DNA of 64,000 nt from Sphingomonas spermidinifaciens (GCF_002351485.1 NZ_NWMW01000002.1:620001-684000), one strand, 5' to 3'; positions 9,503 to 18,950 are shown, numbered from the stretch's first letter. A program made the numbers and translations. The notes: a model not told the origin generated them from the sequence alone.

Positions 9503-10195
9503 ATGGAAGCCGCCTTCGTCAATACCGACGCCGCCACGTTGTCGCCGATCGCGCTGTTCCTTCAGGCCGATTTCATCGTGAAGGGCGTGATGCTGGGCCT
9601 GCTGCTCGCCAGCATCTGGACCTGGGCGATCATCATCGGCTTCCGGGTGAAGGTCGGCCGCACGAAGAAGGCGATCGAGACGTTCGAGGGCGATTATCGC
9701 CGCGCCGACGATGTCGATGCCTTCCACCGCAAGCATGCCGAGAGCGAGCTGCCGATCGCCCGCGTCTTTTCCGCCGGCGTGGCCGAATGGCGCCGCTCAA
9801 CGGCGGGCAAGACGATCGACCGGGAGGGTACGCGCGAGCGGCTCGCCACCGCGATGGGTGCGGCCGTCGCGGCGGAGATCGACCGGCTGGGCGACCGGCT
9901 CAACATCCTTGCCACCGTGGGCTCGGTCGCGCCATTCGTCGGGCTGTTCGGCACCGTCTGGGGCATCATGCGCAGCTTCACCAGCATCGCCGCGGAGCAG
10001 AACTCGTCGCTGGCGGTGGTGGCGCCGGGCATCGCAGAGGCGCTGTTCGCGACCGCCATCGGGTTGTTCGCGGCAATCCCTGCCGTCATCGCCTATAACC
10101 GGTTCGCGCACGCGATCGACCGGATCGAGGCGAGGCTCAACCGCTTCGCCGACGGCTTTCACGCCACGCTCAGCCGCCAGCTCGAGCTCGCCTGA
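9503..10195 (+). CDS. tolQ: Tol-Pal system inner-membrane protein TolQ
   Basis: A 230-residue MotA/TolQ/ExbB-type proton-channel protein with three membrane segments: near residues 15-50, about 130-160 and about 170-200. Conserved features include the GSVAPFVGLFGTVWGIM segment leading into the second helix. With TolR it forms the motor that energises TolA during outer-membrane constriction. The stop overlaps the tolR start (TGATG), indicating translational coupling. Context within tol-pal separates it from ExbB. Confidence 0.95.
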   Translation: MEAAFVNTDAATLSPIALFLQADFIVKGVMLGLLLASIWTWAIIIGFRVKVGRTKKAIETFEGDYRRADDVDAFHRKHAESELPIARVFSAGVAEWRRSTAGKTIDREGTRERLATAMGAAVAAEIDRLGDRLNILATVGSVAPFVGLFGTVWGIMRSFTSIAAEQNSSLAVVAPGIAEALFATAIGLFAAIPAVIAYNRFAHAIDRIEARLNRFADGFHATLSRQLELA

Positions 10196-10632
10196 TGGGC
10201 GCCAACTTGCCTTCTCGCCGGGGGCGCGGGCGGCGCGCGCCGATGGCGGACATCAACGTCACGCCGCTCGTCGACGTGATGCTCGTCCTCCTCATCATCT
10301 TCATGGTCACGGCACCGCTGCTGACCGCGGGCGTGCCCGTCAACCTGCCGGAAAGCCGGGCCAAGGCACTCGATCAGGAGCAGGAGCCGGTGCAGGTCGC
10401 GATCGACGATGCGGGCCGCATCTTCGTCAACGACAACGAACTGACCGAGGCGCAGCTACCTGACGCGCTGGCGGAAATCGCCACGGCCAACGCCACCGGC
10501 GAGCCGCCCGCGATCCTCGTGCGTGCCGACCGCACCACCAATTATGGCAAGTTCATGAGCGTGATGGGCGAGCTCAACCGCGCCGGGCTGAACCGCGTGT
10601 CGTTGGTGACGCTCGGCGCCAGCGAGCGCTGA
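10195..10632 (+). CDS. tolR: Tol-Pal system protein TolR
   Basis: A 145-residue ExbD/TolR family protein with a short basic cytoplasmic start, then one membrane helix near residues 20-42. The helix is preceded by INVTPLVDVMLVLLIIF, which holds the conserved Asp essential for proton use. The periplasmic domain follows. The start overlaps the tolQ stop by one base, and tolA begins eight bases after its stop. It couples the proton gradient to TolA. Confidence 0.95.
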   Translation: MGANLPSRRGRGRRAPMADINVTPLVDVMLVLLIIFMVTAPLLTAGVPVNLPESRAKALDQEQEPVQVAIDDAGRIFVNDNELTEAQLPDALAEIATANATGEPPAILVRADRTTNYGKFMSVMGELNRAGLNRVSLVTLGASER

Positions 10633-10639
10633 GCCAGCG

Positions 10640-11590
10640 ATGGATCGCGCCGAACGCATTGGCTTGGGCGCCGCCGTCGTCGGCCACGTCGTGCTGTTCG
10701 GCCTGCTCTCGGTCGGCTTTCTCGCGACGCCCAATCCGACCGAGCTGAAGCCGGTGCCGATCGACGTCAGCCTTGTCGACGAGGTGGGGCTTGAGGCACA
10801 GGCCCCCGCCTCGATCGAGCCGCCCGCCACTTCGATCGCGCCGGAGGCTGGCCCGCCCGAGGACGCCGCCCCGCCCGAGCCAGAGGCGGCGCCCGATCCC
10901 GAGCCGCAGCCCGAACCGGAGCCTGCGCCGCCGCAGCCCGCCCCCGAGCCGCGCCCGGCCCCCAAGCCTGCGCCCAAGGCCCAGCCGCAGCCGCGAAGGC
11001 CCGCCGCTGCCCCCAAGGAGAAGGCGCGGCCCAAGGCCGAGCCCAAACCAGCCCCCAAGGCGGCCGCGAAGGCAGCCCCCAAGGCAGCACCCGCAACCAA
11101 GGCGCAGCCAAAGGCCGCCGCTGCCAAGGGAACGGGTCGCGACACCGCCGCCAAGGCGAGCCGTCCGCGGGGCTCGCGGCTCGGCGACGATTTCCTGAAG
11201 GGCCTGACCGATACGCCGAGCGAGAGCCGCGCGCCCAACCCGCCGTCGGCGGCGCGCATCGACGCCCGCGCGCTTGCCGGGATACGCGACGCGATCCGGC
11301 GGCAGATCCAGCCTTGTGCCGACCGCCAGAGCACGACGGGGATGCCCGGCGCCAACAACATCGTGACGGTGCTCAATCTGCGCCTCAATCGCGACGGGAC
11401 GCTGGCCGGCAATCCGAAGATGGTGCGCCAGACGGGTATCTCCGGCGAGAATGAGCGCTACGCGCAGCGCGTCGCCGATCTCGGCATCGCCGCCTTTCGC
11501 GCCTGCACGCCGCTGAAGCTGCCCGCCGAGTTCTACCAGACCGCCAATGGCGGCTGGAGCAATATCAACTATAACTGGCAGCTCCGTTGA
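10640..11590 (+). CDS. tolA: Tol-Pal system protein TolA
   Basis: A 316-residue protein with an N-terminal membrane anchor near residues 10-30, a long Pro/Ala/Glu/Lys-rich middle (about 50-180) that spans the periplasm, and a C-terminal TonB-like domain (about 200-316) that reaches Pal and TolB. The low-complexity Pro-Glu then Ala-Lys-Pro repeats are encoded by repetitive GC-rich DNA. That composition also creates long meaningless frames on the opposite strand. The position between tolR and tolB and the domain plan make the assignment firm despite low sequence conservation in the family. Confidence 0.93.
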   Translation: MDRAERIGLGAAVVGHVVLFGLLSVGFLATPNPTELKPVPIDVSLVDEVGLEAQAPASIEPPATSIAPEAGPPEDAAPPEPEAAPDPEPQPEPEPAPPQPAPEPRPAPKPAPKAQPQPRRPAAAPKEKARPKAEPKPAPKAAAKAAPKAAPATKAQPKAAAAKGTGRDTAAKASRPRGSRLGDDFLKGLTDTPSESRAPNPPSAARIDARALAGIRDAIRRQIQPCADRQSTTGMPGANNIVTVLNLRLNRDGTLAGNPKMVRQTGISGENERYAQRVADLGIAAFRACTPLKLPAEFYQTANGGWSNINYNWQLR

Positions 11591-11610
11591 GCCGCCGAGA
11601 GGAGCGTTCG

Positions 11611-13005
11611 ATGCTGAAACTGCGGATGCTGGTCGCCCTGTCGGGCTGCCTCGCGCTCGGGCCGCTCGTCGCGCAGGAAGCGCCGCCGCCGGCGCCCCTC
11701 GACGTGCCTCAGGTCGCCGTGCCGGCGGGGCAGGATCAGGCACCGCCGCCGCTTGAGGTCGACGTGACCGGTGGCATCTCGGCGCCGATGCCGATCGCCA
11801 TCCCCATCATGCCGACCCCCGCGGTCCAGTCTACGCCCGCGGGCTCGACGGACGATCTGGGGCGCCAGATGGCCGAGATCGTGACCGCCGACCTCAAGAA
11901 TTCCGGCCTGTTCACCCCGCTCCAGCCCGGCCAGCTTCGCGCCGTCGTCTTTCCCGAGGTGACAGCGCCCGCCTATGACTATTGGGGCGGCACGGGGGCG
12001 CAGGCGCTGGTGCAGGGGTTCGTCCGCTCGAACGGCGACGGCACGCTGACGGTCGGCTGCTACCTCTACGACGTCTTCTCGAAGATCGAGCTCGCGCGGC
12101 AGGGCTTTGTCGTCCAGCCGTCGGACTGGCGGCGCGCGGCGCACAAATGCGCCGACACGGTCTATACCCGCCTGACCGGCGAGGGGCCGTATTTTGACAG
12201 CCGCATCGTCTATGTCAGTGAGACGGGGCCCAAGAACAAGCGAATCAAGCGCCTCGCGATCATGGACCAGGACGGCGCCAATCACCGCTTCCTGACCAAT
12301 GGCCAGTCGATCGTGCTAACGCCGCGCTTCGCGCCGAACCAGCAGTCGATCGTTTACATGAGCTATGTCGGCGATCAGCCGGCCATCTATGTCTACGATC
12401 TCGCCAGCGGGCGGCAGCGCAAGGTGGTGCAGGGGGTCAGCCTGACCTTCGCGCCGCGCTTCTCGCCCGATGGCCGGTCAATCCTGTTTTCGATGGCGCA
12501 GAGCGGCAACACCGACCTCTACCGCGTGTCGGCGCAGGGGGGCAGCCCGCAGCGGCTGACCAACTCGCCCGGCATCGACACCGGCGGCAGCTATTCGCCC
12601 GATGGCAGCCGCATCGTCTTCGAAAGCGACCGCGGCGGCTCGCAGCAACTCTATGTCATGAACGCCGATGGCTCGAATCAGCGGCGGATCAGCTTTGGCG
12701 GCGGCCGCTACGGCACGCCGGTCTGGAGCCCGCGCGGCGACCTGATCGCGTTCACGCGCATTGCGGGCGGGTTCAAAATCGGGGTGATGAATGCCGATGG
12801 TGGCGGTGAGAAGCTGCTGACCGACGCCTGGGGCGACGAGGGGCCGAGCTGGGCACCCAATGGCCGTGTGTTGACCTTCCTCCGCTCGGCGCAGGGCTCG
12901 GGTCGATCGCAGGTCTGGTCGGTCGATCTCACCGGCGTCAACGAGCGTCGGATCGGCACCCCGCTCGACGGGTCGGACCCCAGCTGGGGCCCGGTCCGGC
13001 CGTGA
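11611..13005 (+). CDS. tolB: Tol-Pal system beta-propeller protein TolB
   Basis: A 464-residue periplasmic protein. The ATG at 11611 is preferred because it follows a GAGAGGAG ribosome-binding site and directly begins a signal peptide (LKLRMLVALSGCLALGPLVAQ); an upstream TTG would overlap tolA. An N-terminal TolB_N domain (about 75-190) is followed by WD40-like beta-propeller repeats, seen as recurring SPDGRSILF, SPDGSRIVF, SPRGDLIAF and APNGRVLTF blades. TolB binds Pal and passes the Tol signal across the periplasm. Confidence 0.96.
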   Translation: MLKLRMLVALSGCLALGPLVAQEAPPPAPLDVPQVAVPAGQDQAPPPLEVDVTGGISAPMPIAIPIMPTPAVQSTPAGSTDDLGRQMAEIVTADLKNSGLFTPLQPGQLRAVVFPEVTAPAYDYWGGTGAQALVQGFVRSNGDGTLTVGCYLYDVFSKIELARQGFVVQPSDWRRAAHKCADTVYTRLTGEGPYFDSRIVYVSETGPKNKRIKRLAIMDQDGANHRFLTNGQSIVLTPRFAPNQQSIVYMSYVGDQPAIYVYDLASGRQRKVVQGVSLTFAPRFSPDGRSILFSMAQSGNTDLYRVSAQGGSPQRLTNSPGIDTGGSYSPDGSRIVFESDRGGSQQLYVMNADGSNQRRISFGGGRYGTPVWSPRGDLIAFTRIAGGFKIGVMNADGGGEKLLTDAWGDEGPSWAPNGRVLTFLRSAQGSGRSQVWSVDLTGVNERRIGTPLDGSDPSWGPVRP

Positions 13006-13110
13006 TTCTGTCGAATCGTTGCGGCGACGCGACGATCTGAAACGAAACGGGCTTTCAACGGTTCGTCGCATCGGGAACGAGCGACCGACCCATTTTCCGA
13101 GGAGACCGAC

Positions 13111-13635
13111 ATGGCCAACCGTAAAGCTGCGCTCGTGATGAGCGTCGCACTGATCGCCGTCGCCGGCTGCGCCAAGAAGCGCCCCCCTGTCCTGCCGCCC
13201 GCGCCGGGCGAGAGCACCACGGCGCCCGGCACCGGCGGCGAAACGGGCGGCCAGGTCGGCACCGGCGCGCTGCCCGGCTCGGCCGAGGATTTCCGCCGTT
13301 CGGTCCGATCGGACACCGTCAACTTCGCGCTCGACAGCTACGACATCGATCCCGATGCGCGCGCGATCCTAGACACCCAGGCGCAGTGGCTGACTCAATA
13401 TCCGAACGTTCGCGTGACGATCGAGGGGCATTGCGACGAGCGCGGCACCCGCGAGTACAATCTCGCGCTCGGCGACCGGCGTGCCAACTCGGCCAAGAAC
13501 TATCTGGTCGCGCGCGGCATCGACGCCGGGCGGATTACGACGATCAGCTACGGCAAGGAACGCCCGCAGGCGGTCGGATCGGACGAGGGCGCCTATGCCC
13601 AGAACCGCCGCGCGGTAACGGTGGTGATCTCCTAA
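13111..13635 (+). CDS. pal: Peptidoglycan-associated lipoprotein Pal
   Basis: A 174-residue outer-membrane lipoprotein. The lipobox VAGC puts the acylated cysteine at residue 20. A Gly/Pro/Thr linker is followed by an OmpA-like peptidoglycan-binding domain from about residue 65. That domain carries the diagnostic VTIEGHCDERGTREYN and GDRRANSAKNYL motifs with the Asp/Arg pair that holds diaminopimelate. It is separated from tolB by 105 bases and preceded by an AGGAG ribosome-binding site. It completes the tol-pal operon. Confidence 0.97.
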   Translation: MANRKAALVMSVALIAVAGCAKKRPPVLPPAPGESTTAPGTGGETGGQVGTGALPGSAEDFRRSVRSDTVNFALDSYDIDPDARAILDTQAQWLTQYPNVRVTIEGHCDERGTREYNLALGDRRANSAKNYLVARGIDAGRITTISYGKERPQAVGSDEGAYAQNRRAVTVVIS

Positions 13636-13711
13636 GGAAGGCGGAAGCGGGACCTCAGACCAGGTCAGGAGTGACGACGATCGGGGCGGGAGCCTTGGCG
13701 CAGCTTTCCTT

Positions 13712-13733
13712 ACCCCGGCTCCAGAGCCGGGGT
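13712..13733. terminator. Terminator-like hairpin between pal and the convergent nuclease gene
   Basis: ACCCCGGCT and AGCCGGGGT form a perfect 9-bp stem around a CCAG tetraloop in the gap between convergent genes. There is no clean T-tract on either strand, only TTCC-type runs, so a bidirectional terminator is likely but not certain. Confidence 0.55.
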
Positions 13734-13755
13734 TCCGCTTCCCCCCTCGACGCGT

Positions 13756-14643
13756 TCAGCCCCCGCGATACGCGGGCCGCTTCTCCGGTACGAATGCCTT
13801 GCCCGGATCGAACGCCTCGTCGAGCATCCGCGCGAGCCTCAGCCCCGCGCGCTCGATCTGGAGTCGCTGTACCGGCACCATCTTCTCGATCGCCTGCGGC
13901 GTCACCGTCACGGGCCCTGTTGGCTCCGGCCCGCACGCCTCGCCTAGCGCCAGCGCGTACGCCGTATCGCGGCTCGCTTCCCAGCTCTGCCGGCTCCAGT
14001 CCTCGACGCTGCCGCTCGCAAGCGACGCGCGCTCGTCCGCCGAATAGACGCGGAAGAGCGAGGGCGGCGTCGTTACCGCGCGCTCGGCAAGCGGCGAGTC
14101 CCAGATCGAATGGAGGTTGAGCCACTTGGCCGTGACCGGCCCATAGCTCGCCTTCACATCATTGCCCCCGCGATCGCCGCGATCGCCGCCGTGCGGGGGC
14201 GCGTGCAGGTCGCCGACGAAATGGATTAGGAAGGCAAGCGCCATCGCCTTTTCGCGCGCGGGCACGGTGCGGTTCTGGAGCAGCTTCACCTGCCGCTCGA
14301 TCTGCGCCGAGACGCAATTGCCGTCCTTGCACGCGGCTTTCGGATCGAACGGCTTGCAGACATCGACATTCTGATAGTGCCAGCTCGCCGAATAGCTGAA
14401 CCGGTCGCCCAGCCCGCGCACGCAGTCGGGCCAGACCGACGCGGCCTCGGGCGTCGCGACCTTGCATTCCGGCGTCTGGAGGAGGGGCGGGGCGCCGCGC
14501 AGCATCGCCCGCACCGCCCGCGCCGTCTCCGGCCGGACGTTGAGCATCGCGATCCGCGCGATCGCTTCATGCGTGAAGAAGCCATAGGCCTGGGCGCTTG
14601 CCGGTGCGAGCAGCAGCGCCAGGGCTAGAAGCAGCCGCCTCAC
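13756..14643 (-). CDS. Secreted S1/P1-type nuclease
   Basis: About 295 residues from a GTG at 14643 that overlaps the isoaspartyl peptidase stop (GTGA). This start gives a compact signal peptide (RRLLLALALLLAPASAQA) cleaved before Tyr. S1/P1 enzymes use the new N-terminus (Trp in nuclease P1) as a zinc ligand, and here the mature protein would begin YGFFTHEAIARIA. Other trinuclear-zinc motifs are present: WHYQNVDV, HFVGDLHAPPHGG and a DRGGNDV element. It degrades single-stranded nucleic acid outside the cytoplasm. The first-residue Trp to Tyr change is worth noting but should preserve backbone coordination. Confidence 0.88.
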   Translation of the reverse strand: MRRLLLALALLLAPASAQAYGFFTHEAIARIAMLNVRPETARAVRAMLRGAPPLLQTPECKVATPEAASVWPDCVRGLGDRFSYSASWHYQNVDVCKPFDPKAACKDGNCVSAQIERQVKLLQNRTVPAREKAMALAFLIHFVGDLHAPPHGGDRGDRGGNDVKASYGPVTAKWLNLHSIWDSPLAERAVTTPPSLFRVYSADERASLASGSVEDWSRQSWEASRDTAYALALGEACGPEPTGPVTVTPQAIEKMVPVQRLQIERAGLRLARMLDEAFDPGKAFVPEKRPAYRGG

Positions 14644-15632
14644 TGCTCGTCGCCATAGATCGCGACGATGCGTGCGCCGCCGGCGCTCACCCGGCCGCGA
14701 TACATGCCAGCGGTGTTGAAGCTCCACGCCATCTCGCCGGTTGGCCCGGTCACGATCACGCCGCCGGTGCCGCCCAGCGCCTGGGTCTCCGCCATCACCG
14801 TGTCGGCGGCGGCCTTGAGGCTCTCGCCCTTGAAGCGGACGCGGGCGCAGATCTCGTGCGCCACGCCCTCGCGGATAAAGAACTCGCCCGCACCCGTCGC
14901 CGACACGGCACAGGCGCGATCGTCGGCATAGGTGCCCGCCCCGATCAGTGGCGAATCACCGACCCGGCCCCAGCGCTTGCCGGTGACGCCCCCGGTCGAG
15001 GTGGCGGCGGCGACATGCCCAGCGCTGTCCCGCGCGACCGCGCCGACGGTGCCGTATTTCATGTCGATGTCGAAGGCGTCGGCCTTGCGCGCCTTCAGTT
15101 CCTCGAGCTGGCGGCGGCGCTCCTCGGTACCGAACCATTCCGGCCCGGCCTGCTCCAGCCCCTGCTCCTTCGAGAAGGTGTCGGCGCCCGCGCCCGCGAG
15201 CATCACGTGCGGGCTGTTCTCCATCACCCGGCGCGCAAGGCCGATCGGGTTCTTGGTCGCGGTCACGCCCGCCACCGCACCCGCCTTGCGCGTCGTCCCC
15301 TCCATGATCGCGGCGTCGAGCTCGTTGCGTCCCTCATAGGTGAAGACCGCGCCGCGCCCGGCGTTGAAGCTGGGATCGTCCTCCAGCACGCGCACCGCCG
15401 CCTCGACCGCGTCGAGCGCGCTGCCGCCACGCGCCAGCACCTTCTCCCCCGCCGATAGCGCCGCATCGAGGCCGGCACGCGCCGCCTTCTCGCGCTCGGG
15501 CGTCATCCGTTCGCGTTCGATCACCCCTGCGCCGCCGTGGATGACAAGGGTCCAGCCGGCATTGTCTTCGGCTTGGGCAGCGGCGGCGGTCATGGCGAGC
15601 ACTCCGGCAAGAGCGAGGAAGCGGATGGACAT
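14640..15632 (-). CDS. Secreted isoaspartyl peptidase / plant-type L-asparaginase
   Basis: A 330-residue Ntn-hydrolase precursor. The start ATG at 15632 begins a signal peptide (SIRFLALAGVLAMTAAAAQA). The alpha subunit carries VIHGGAG and NAGRGAVFT. Self-cleavage is expected between Gly194 and Thr195 in YGTVGAVA, making Thr195 the nucleophile, and the beta subunit holds GRVGDSPLIGAGTYA. It removes isoaspartyl residues from peptides or hydrolyses asparagine in the periplasm. Its stop overlaps the downstream nuclease start, so both enzymes are made from one message. It is divergent from the M16 protease. Confidence 0.92.
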   Translation of the reverse strand: MSIRFLALAGVLAMTAAAAQAEDNAGWTLVIHGGAGVIERERMTPEREKAARAGLDAALSAGEKVLARGGSALDAVEAAVRVLEDDPSFNAGRGAVFTYEGRNELDAAIMEGTTRKAGAVAGVTATKNPIGLARRVMENSPHVMLAGAGADTFSKEQGLEQAGPEWFGTEERRRQLEELKARKADAFDIDMKYGTVGAVARDSAGHVAAATSTGGVTGKRWGRVGDSPLIGAGTYADDRACAVSATGAGEFFIREGVAHEICARVRFKGESLKAAADTVMAETQALGGTGGVIVTGPTGEMAWSFNTAGMYRGRVSAGGARIVAIYGDEQ

Positions 15633-15752
15633 GGCGAACCTCGGCTGGGGGATGATGGATGCCCGCGCCTTTGCCAGAAAGCCGCTCGGCTTGCACGCCC
15701 CGCCATGCCCGCTATCGTTACGATCGAAACTGCCGAGAAGGGCCTTCAATCC

Positions 15753-18599
15753 GTGCGTTCTTTCCTGATGATTGGTGCCGCCCTGTCGGCGCTTTCGACC
15801 CCGCTTTTCGCCCGTCCCGCCGATCCCGCTCCTGCGCCCGTCGCCGATCTCATCAAGTCGGTTGATATCCCGTACGAGAGCTTCACGCTGAAGAACGGCC
15901 TGCGCGTGCTCGTGCATACCGACCGCAAGGCGCCGGTCGTGGCGGTGTCGGTCTGGTACGATGTGGGGTCGAAGCACGAGCCCAAGGGCAAGACCGGCTT
16001 CGCGCATCTGTTCGAGCATTTGATGTTCAACGGGACCGAGAATGCGCCCGGTGACTTCTTCGAGCCTTTGCGCTCGGCGGGGGCCACCGACCTCAACGGC
16101 ACTACCAGCTTTGATCGCACCAATTACTTCGAGACCGTGCCGAAGGCCGCGCTCGACCGCGTGCTGTTCCTCGAAAGCGATCGGATGGGCTATTTGCTGG
16201 GAGCGGTGACGCAAGGCGTGCTCGACGAGCAGCGGGGCGTCGTCCAGAACGAGAAGCGTCAGGGCGACAACCAGCCCTATGGCCAGGTCCGCTACAAGTC
16301 GGTCGAAGGGCTGTTCCCGCCCGGCCACCCCTATCACCACTCGACGATCGGCTCGATGGCCGACTTGCAGGCCGCGAGCCTCGCCGACGTGAAGACGTGG
16401 TTCCGCAGCTTTTACGGCCCCAACAATGCCGTCATCGCGCTGGCCGGCGATATCGACGTCGCGACCGCGCGGCCGCTGATGGAGAGATATTTCGGCGCGA
16501 TCCCCGCCGGGCCGAAGGTCGTGGCGCCGTCGGCGCCGGTGCCCACGCTGCCCGCCCCGGTCAGCGAGACGATCCGCGACCGTGTCGCGACGACGCGCCT
16601 CTATCGCTTTTGGGCAGTACCCGGCCTGCGCGACGCCGACGCGGCGCTGCTCGACGTGGCGGCGGGGGCGCTCGGCGGGCTGGCGAGCTCGCGCCTCGAT
16701 ACCGAACTCGTCCGCAAGCAGAAGCTGGCGGTCAGCGTGTCGGCCTATAACCAGTCATTCACTCAGGTCGGCATGTTCGGCGTGACGATGGACGTGAAGC
16801 CCGGCGTCGATGCCAAGGCCGCCGCCGCCGCGCTCGACCGGGTGATCGCCGACTTCCTGCGCACCGGCCCGACTGCGGACGAAGCGCGGCGTGTAGCGAC
16901 GACGGCGATCGCCGGTCGCCTCGCGGGGCTCGAGGCCGTGGGCGGTGGTGGGGGCAAGGCGGGGACGCTGGCCTCGGGCCTCCTGTTCGCGGGCGATCCC
17001 GAATACTACAAGAAGGAGCTGGCCGAACTCGCCGCGGCGACACCCGAGCGGGTCAAGGCGGTGACGACCAAATGGCTCTCGCGCCCGGTATATGCGCTGA
17101 CCGTCGAGCCGGGCCAGCGCGAGGCCTATGCCGAGGTGACCGGCGCGCCCGCGACGACGCCCGGCAACAACGCCGCGCCGCAGCCCGCCACGGCCGAGGG
17201 GCCGGCCAAGGGCACGCGCGGGGCCCTGCCCGAGGTGGGCGAGGTGCGCGACATCGCCTTCCCAAAGGTTGAGCGAACGCGCCTGTCGAACGGGATCGAG
17301 CTCGTCTATGCGCGCCAGCCCGCGCTCCCGGTCACGCGTGCGGTGATGAGCTTCGACGCGGGCATCGTCGCTGATCCGGCGGGCAAACTCGGCCTCGGCA
17401 ACCTCACCCTCGCTCTCATGGACGAGGGGACGACGACCCGCGATGCGCTGGCGCTCGCTGAGGCGCAGGAGCGGCTGGGCGCGCAGATCGTCACCACCAA
17501 CGATGCCGATCGCTCGCGCGTCGGCGTTTTTGCACCGAGCGTCAACTTGTCCGGCGCGGTGGCGTTGCTGGGCGACGTGGTGCGCAACCCGGCCTTCGCG
17601 CCGACCGAGATCGAGCGGGTGCGCGGCCAGACGCTGGCGCGCATCGCTGCCGAGGCGACGAGCCCTGCCGGCCTGTCGCAGCGCGCACTGCCGCCGCTCG
17701 TCTATGGCGCCACATCGCCCTATGCGAAGCTCGCAGCGGGGACAGGCGACCCGGCGGCGGTCAGGGCCGCGACGCGCGCCGACCTCATCGCCTATCAGCA
17801 GGCATGGCTGCGCCCCGACAAGGCCAAGGTCTTCGTCGTCAGCGACCGACCACTGGCCGAGGTGAAGGCGGCGTTCGATGCAGCGCTGGGCGACTGGCGC
17901 GTGGCCGGCCCGGCCGGCGTGAAGCCCGCCGCCGGCACGGGCGCGACCGCCACCCCGCGGATCGTCCTGATCGACCGGCCGGACTCGCCGCAATCGCTGA
18001 TCGCCGCGGGCCAGCTGACGCCGCTCGATGCGAAGGGCGAGCTGCTGCCCGTCCTCACCGCCAACGAGGTGCTGGGCTCGGGCTTTTTGAGCAGGATCAA
18101 CATGGACCTGCGCGAGGCGAAGGGCTGGTCTTACGGCGTGCGCGGCGGCTTTTCGCGGCTGGCGGGGGCAGTGCCCTATACCCTCAACGCGCCGGTGCAG
18201 GCGGACAAGACCGGCCCGGCGATCGCGGCGCTGCGCGAGCAGATCGGAGGGTTCCTGACGACGAGGGGCGTGACACCGGCTGAGTTCACGCGGACGATCC
18301 AGGGCGAAACACGCGAGCTGGCCGGCACGTTCGAGACGAGCGCCAGCGTGCTGACCGCGATGGAGACCAACGATCTCTATGGCCGGCCCGACGATTACTA
18401 CGACACGATCGCGCAAAAATATCGCGCGTTGACCGCGGGCGAGCTTGACGCTGCGGCAAGGCGGGCGATCGACCCGGACCGCTTCGTCTGGGTGGTTGTT
18501 GGCGACGCGGCCAAGGTCCGGAGCCAGCTTGACAGCCTCGGCCTGCCTGTCGAGGTGGTGGGAACCGGCGCGTCGACACCGCGCGCTGCGGCCAATTGA
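15753..18599 (+). CDS. M16 family zinc peptidase (two-domain pitrilysin-like)
   Basis: About 948 residues from a GTG at 15753, chosen because it opens a signal peptide (RSFLMIGAALSALSTPLFA); an ATG at 15705 is a possible longer start. The inverted zinc motif HLFEH is at 85-89, with the third ligand in the VVQNEKRQ segment near residue 167. A second, inactive M16 half begins around 500 (MSFDAGIVADPAGKLGLGN), giving the usual clamshell pair. It probably degrades peptides in the periplasm. A small unknown protein follows 12 bases later. Confidence 0.92.
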   Translation: MRSFLMIGAALSALSTPLFARPADPAPAPVADLIKSVDIPYESFTLKNGLRVLVHTDRKAPVVAVSVWYDVGSKHEPKGKTGFAHLFEHLMFNGTENAPGDFFEPLRSAGATDLNGTTSFDRTNYFETVPKAALDRVLFLESDRMGYLLGAVTQGVLDEQRGVVQNEKRQGDNQPYGQVRYKSVEGLFPPGHPYHHSTIGSMADLQAASLADVKTWFRSFYGPNNAVIALAGDIDVATARPLMERYFGAIPAGPKVVAPSAPVPTLPAPVSETIRDRVATTRLYRFWAVPGLRDADAALLDVAAGALGGLASSRLDTELVRKQKLAVSVSAYNQSFTQVGMFGVTMDVKPGVDAKAAAAALDRVIADFLRTGPTADEARRVATTAIAGRLAGLEAVGGGGGKAGTLASGLLFAGDPEYYKKELAELAAATPERVKAVTTKWLSRPVYALTVEPGQREAYAEVTGAPATTPGNNAAPQPATAEGPAKGTRGALPEVGEVRDIAFPKVERTRLSNGIELVYARQPALPVTRAVMSFDAGIVADPAGKLGLGNLTLALMDEGTTTRDALALAEAQERLGAQIVTTNDADRSRVGVFAPSVNLSGAVALLGDVVRNPAFAPTEIERVRGQTLARIAAEATSPAGLSQRALPPLVYGATSPYAKLAAGTGDPAAVRAATRADLIAYQQAWLRPDKAKVFVVSDRPLAEVKAAFDAALGDWRVAGPAGVKPAAGTGATATPRIVLIDRPDSPQSLIAAGQLTPLDAKGELLPVLTANEVLGSGFLSRINMDLREAKGWSYGVRGGFSRLAGAVPYTLNAPVQADKTGPAIAALREQIGGFLTTRGVTPAEFTRTIQGETRELAGTFETSASVLTAMETNDLYGRPDDYYDTIAQKYRALTAGELDAAARRAIDPDRFVWVVVGDAAKVRSQLDSLGLPVEVVGTGASTPRAAAN

Positions 18600-18611
18600 G
18601 GAGTGGATGTG

Positions 18612-18908
18612 ATGGCGAACGCCGACGGCAAGTGGAACGTGACGGTCAAGTCGCCGCTGGGCGACCAGCAGGCGACGCTCGACGTGCAGAGCGCGGGCGA
18701 CAGCTTTTCGGGCACCTTTTCGGGCGGGATGGGCACCAGCCAGGTCAATGGCACGCTCGCCGGCGACACGCTGACGTGGAAGATGGACATCACCGTGCCG
18801 ATGCCGATGACGCTCGATTGCGAGGCGGTGGTGTCGGGCGACAGCCTCGACGGCAAGGTGACCGCGGGCGCCTTCGGCAGTTTCCCGCTGACGGGTACGC
18901 GCGCGTAA
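18612..18908 (+). CDS. Small conserved protein of unknown function
   Basis: A 98-residue protein from an ATG at 18612 preceded by GAGGAG; the longer GTG start at 18603 would overlap the ribosome-binding site. No signal peptide or membrane segment is visible. The sequence is a run of short beta-strand-like repeats with Gly-Asp turns (GDSFSGTFSGG, GDTLTWKMDI, GDSLDGKVT), suggesting a small beta-barrel or sandwich. It is probably co-transcribed with the M16 protease. I do not recognise a function. Confidence 0.75.
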   Translation: MANADGKWNVTVKSPLGDQQATLDVQSAGDSFSGTFSGGMGTSQVNGTLAGDTLTWKMDITVPMPMTLDCEAVVSGDSLDGKVTAGAFGSFPLTGTRA

Positions 18909-18917
18909 CCCCGTATC

Positions 18918-18945
18918 GTCACCCCGGGGTCAACCCCGGGGTGAC
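18918..18945. terminator. Bidirectional terminator hairpin between convergent genes
   Basis: GTCACCCCGGGG and CCCCGGGGTGAC form a perfect 12-bp stem with a TCAA loop, lying between the ends of the small plus-strand gene (18908) and the minus-strand efflux gene (18951). The structure is strong but lacks a long T-tract. Confidence 0.7.
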
Positions 18946-18950
18946 GTACT

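Noticed and set aside
10456..11412. Gly/Ala-rich minus-strand frame opposite tolA
   Set aside because: It arises from the repeated Ala/Pro/Lys codons of the TolA spanning region.
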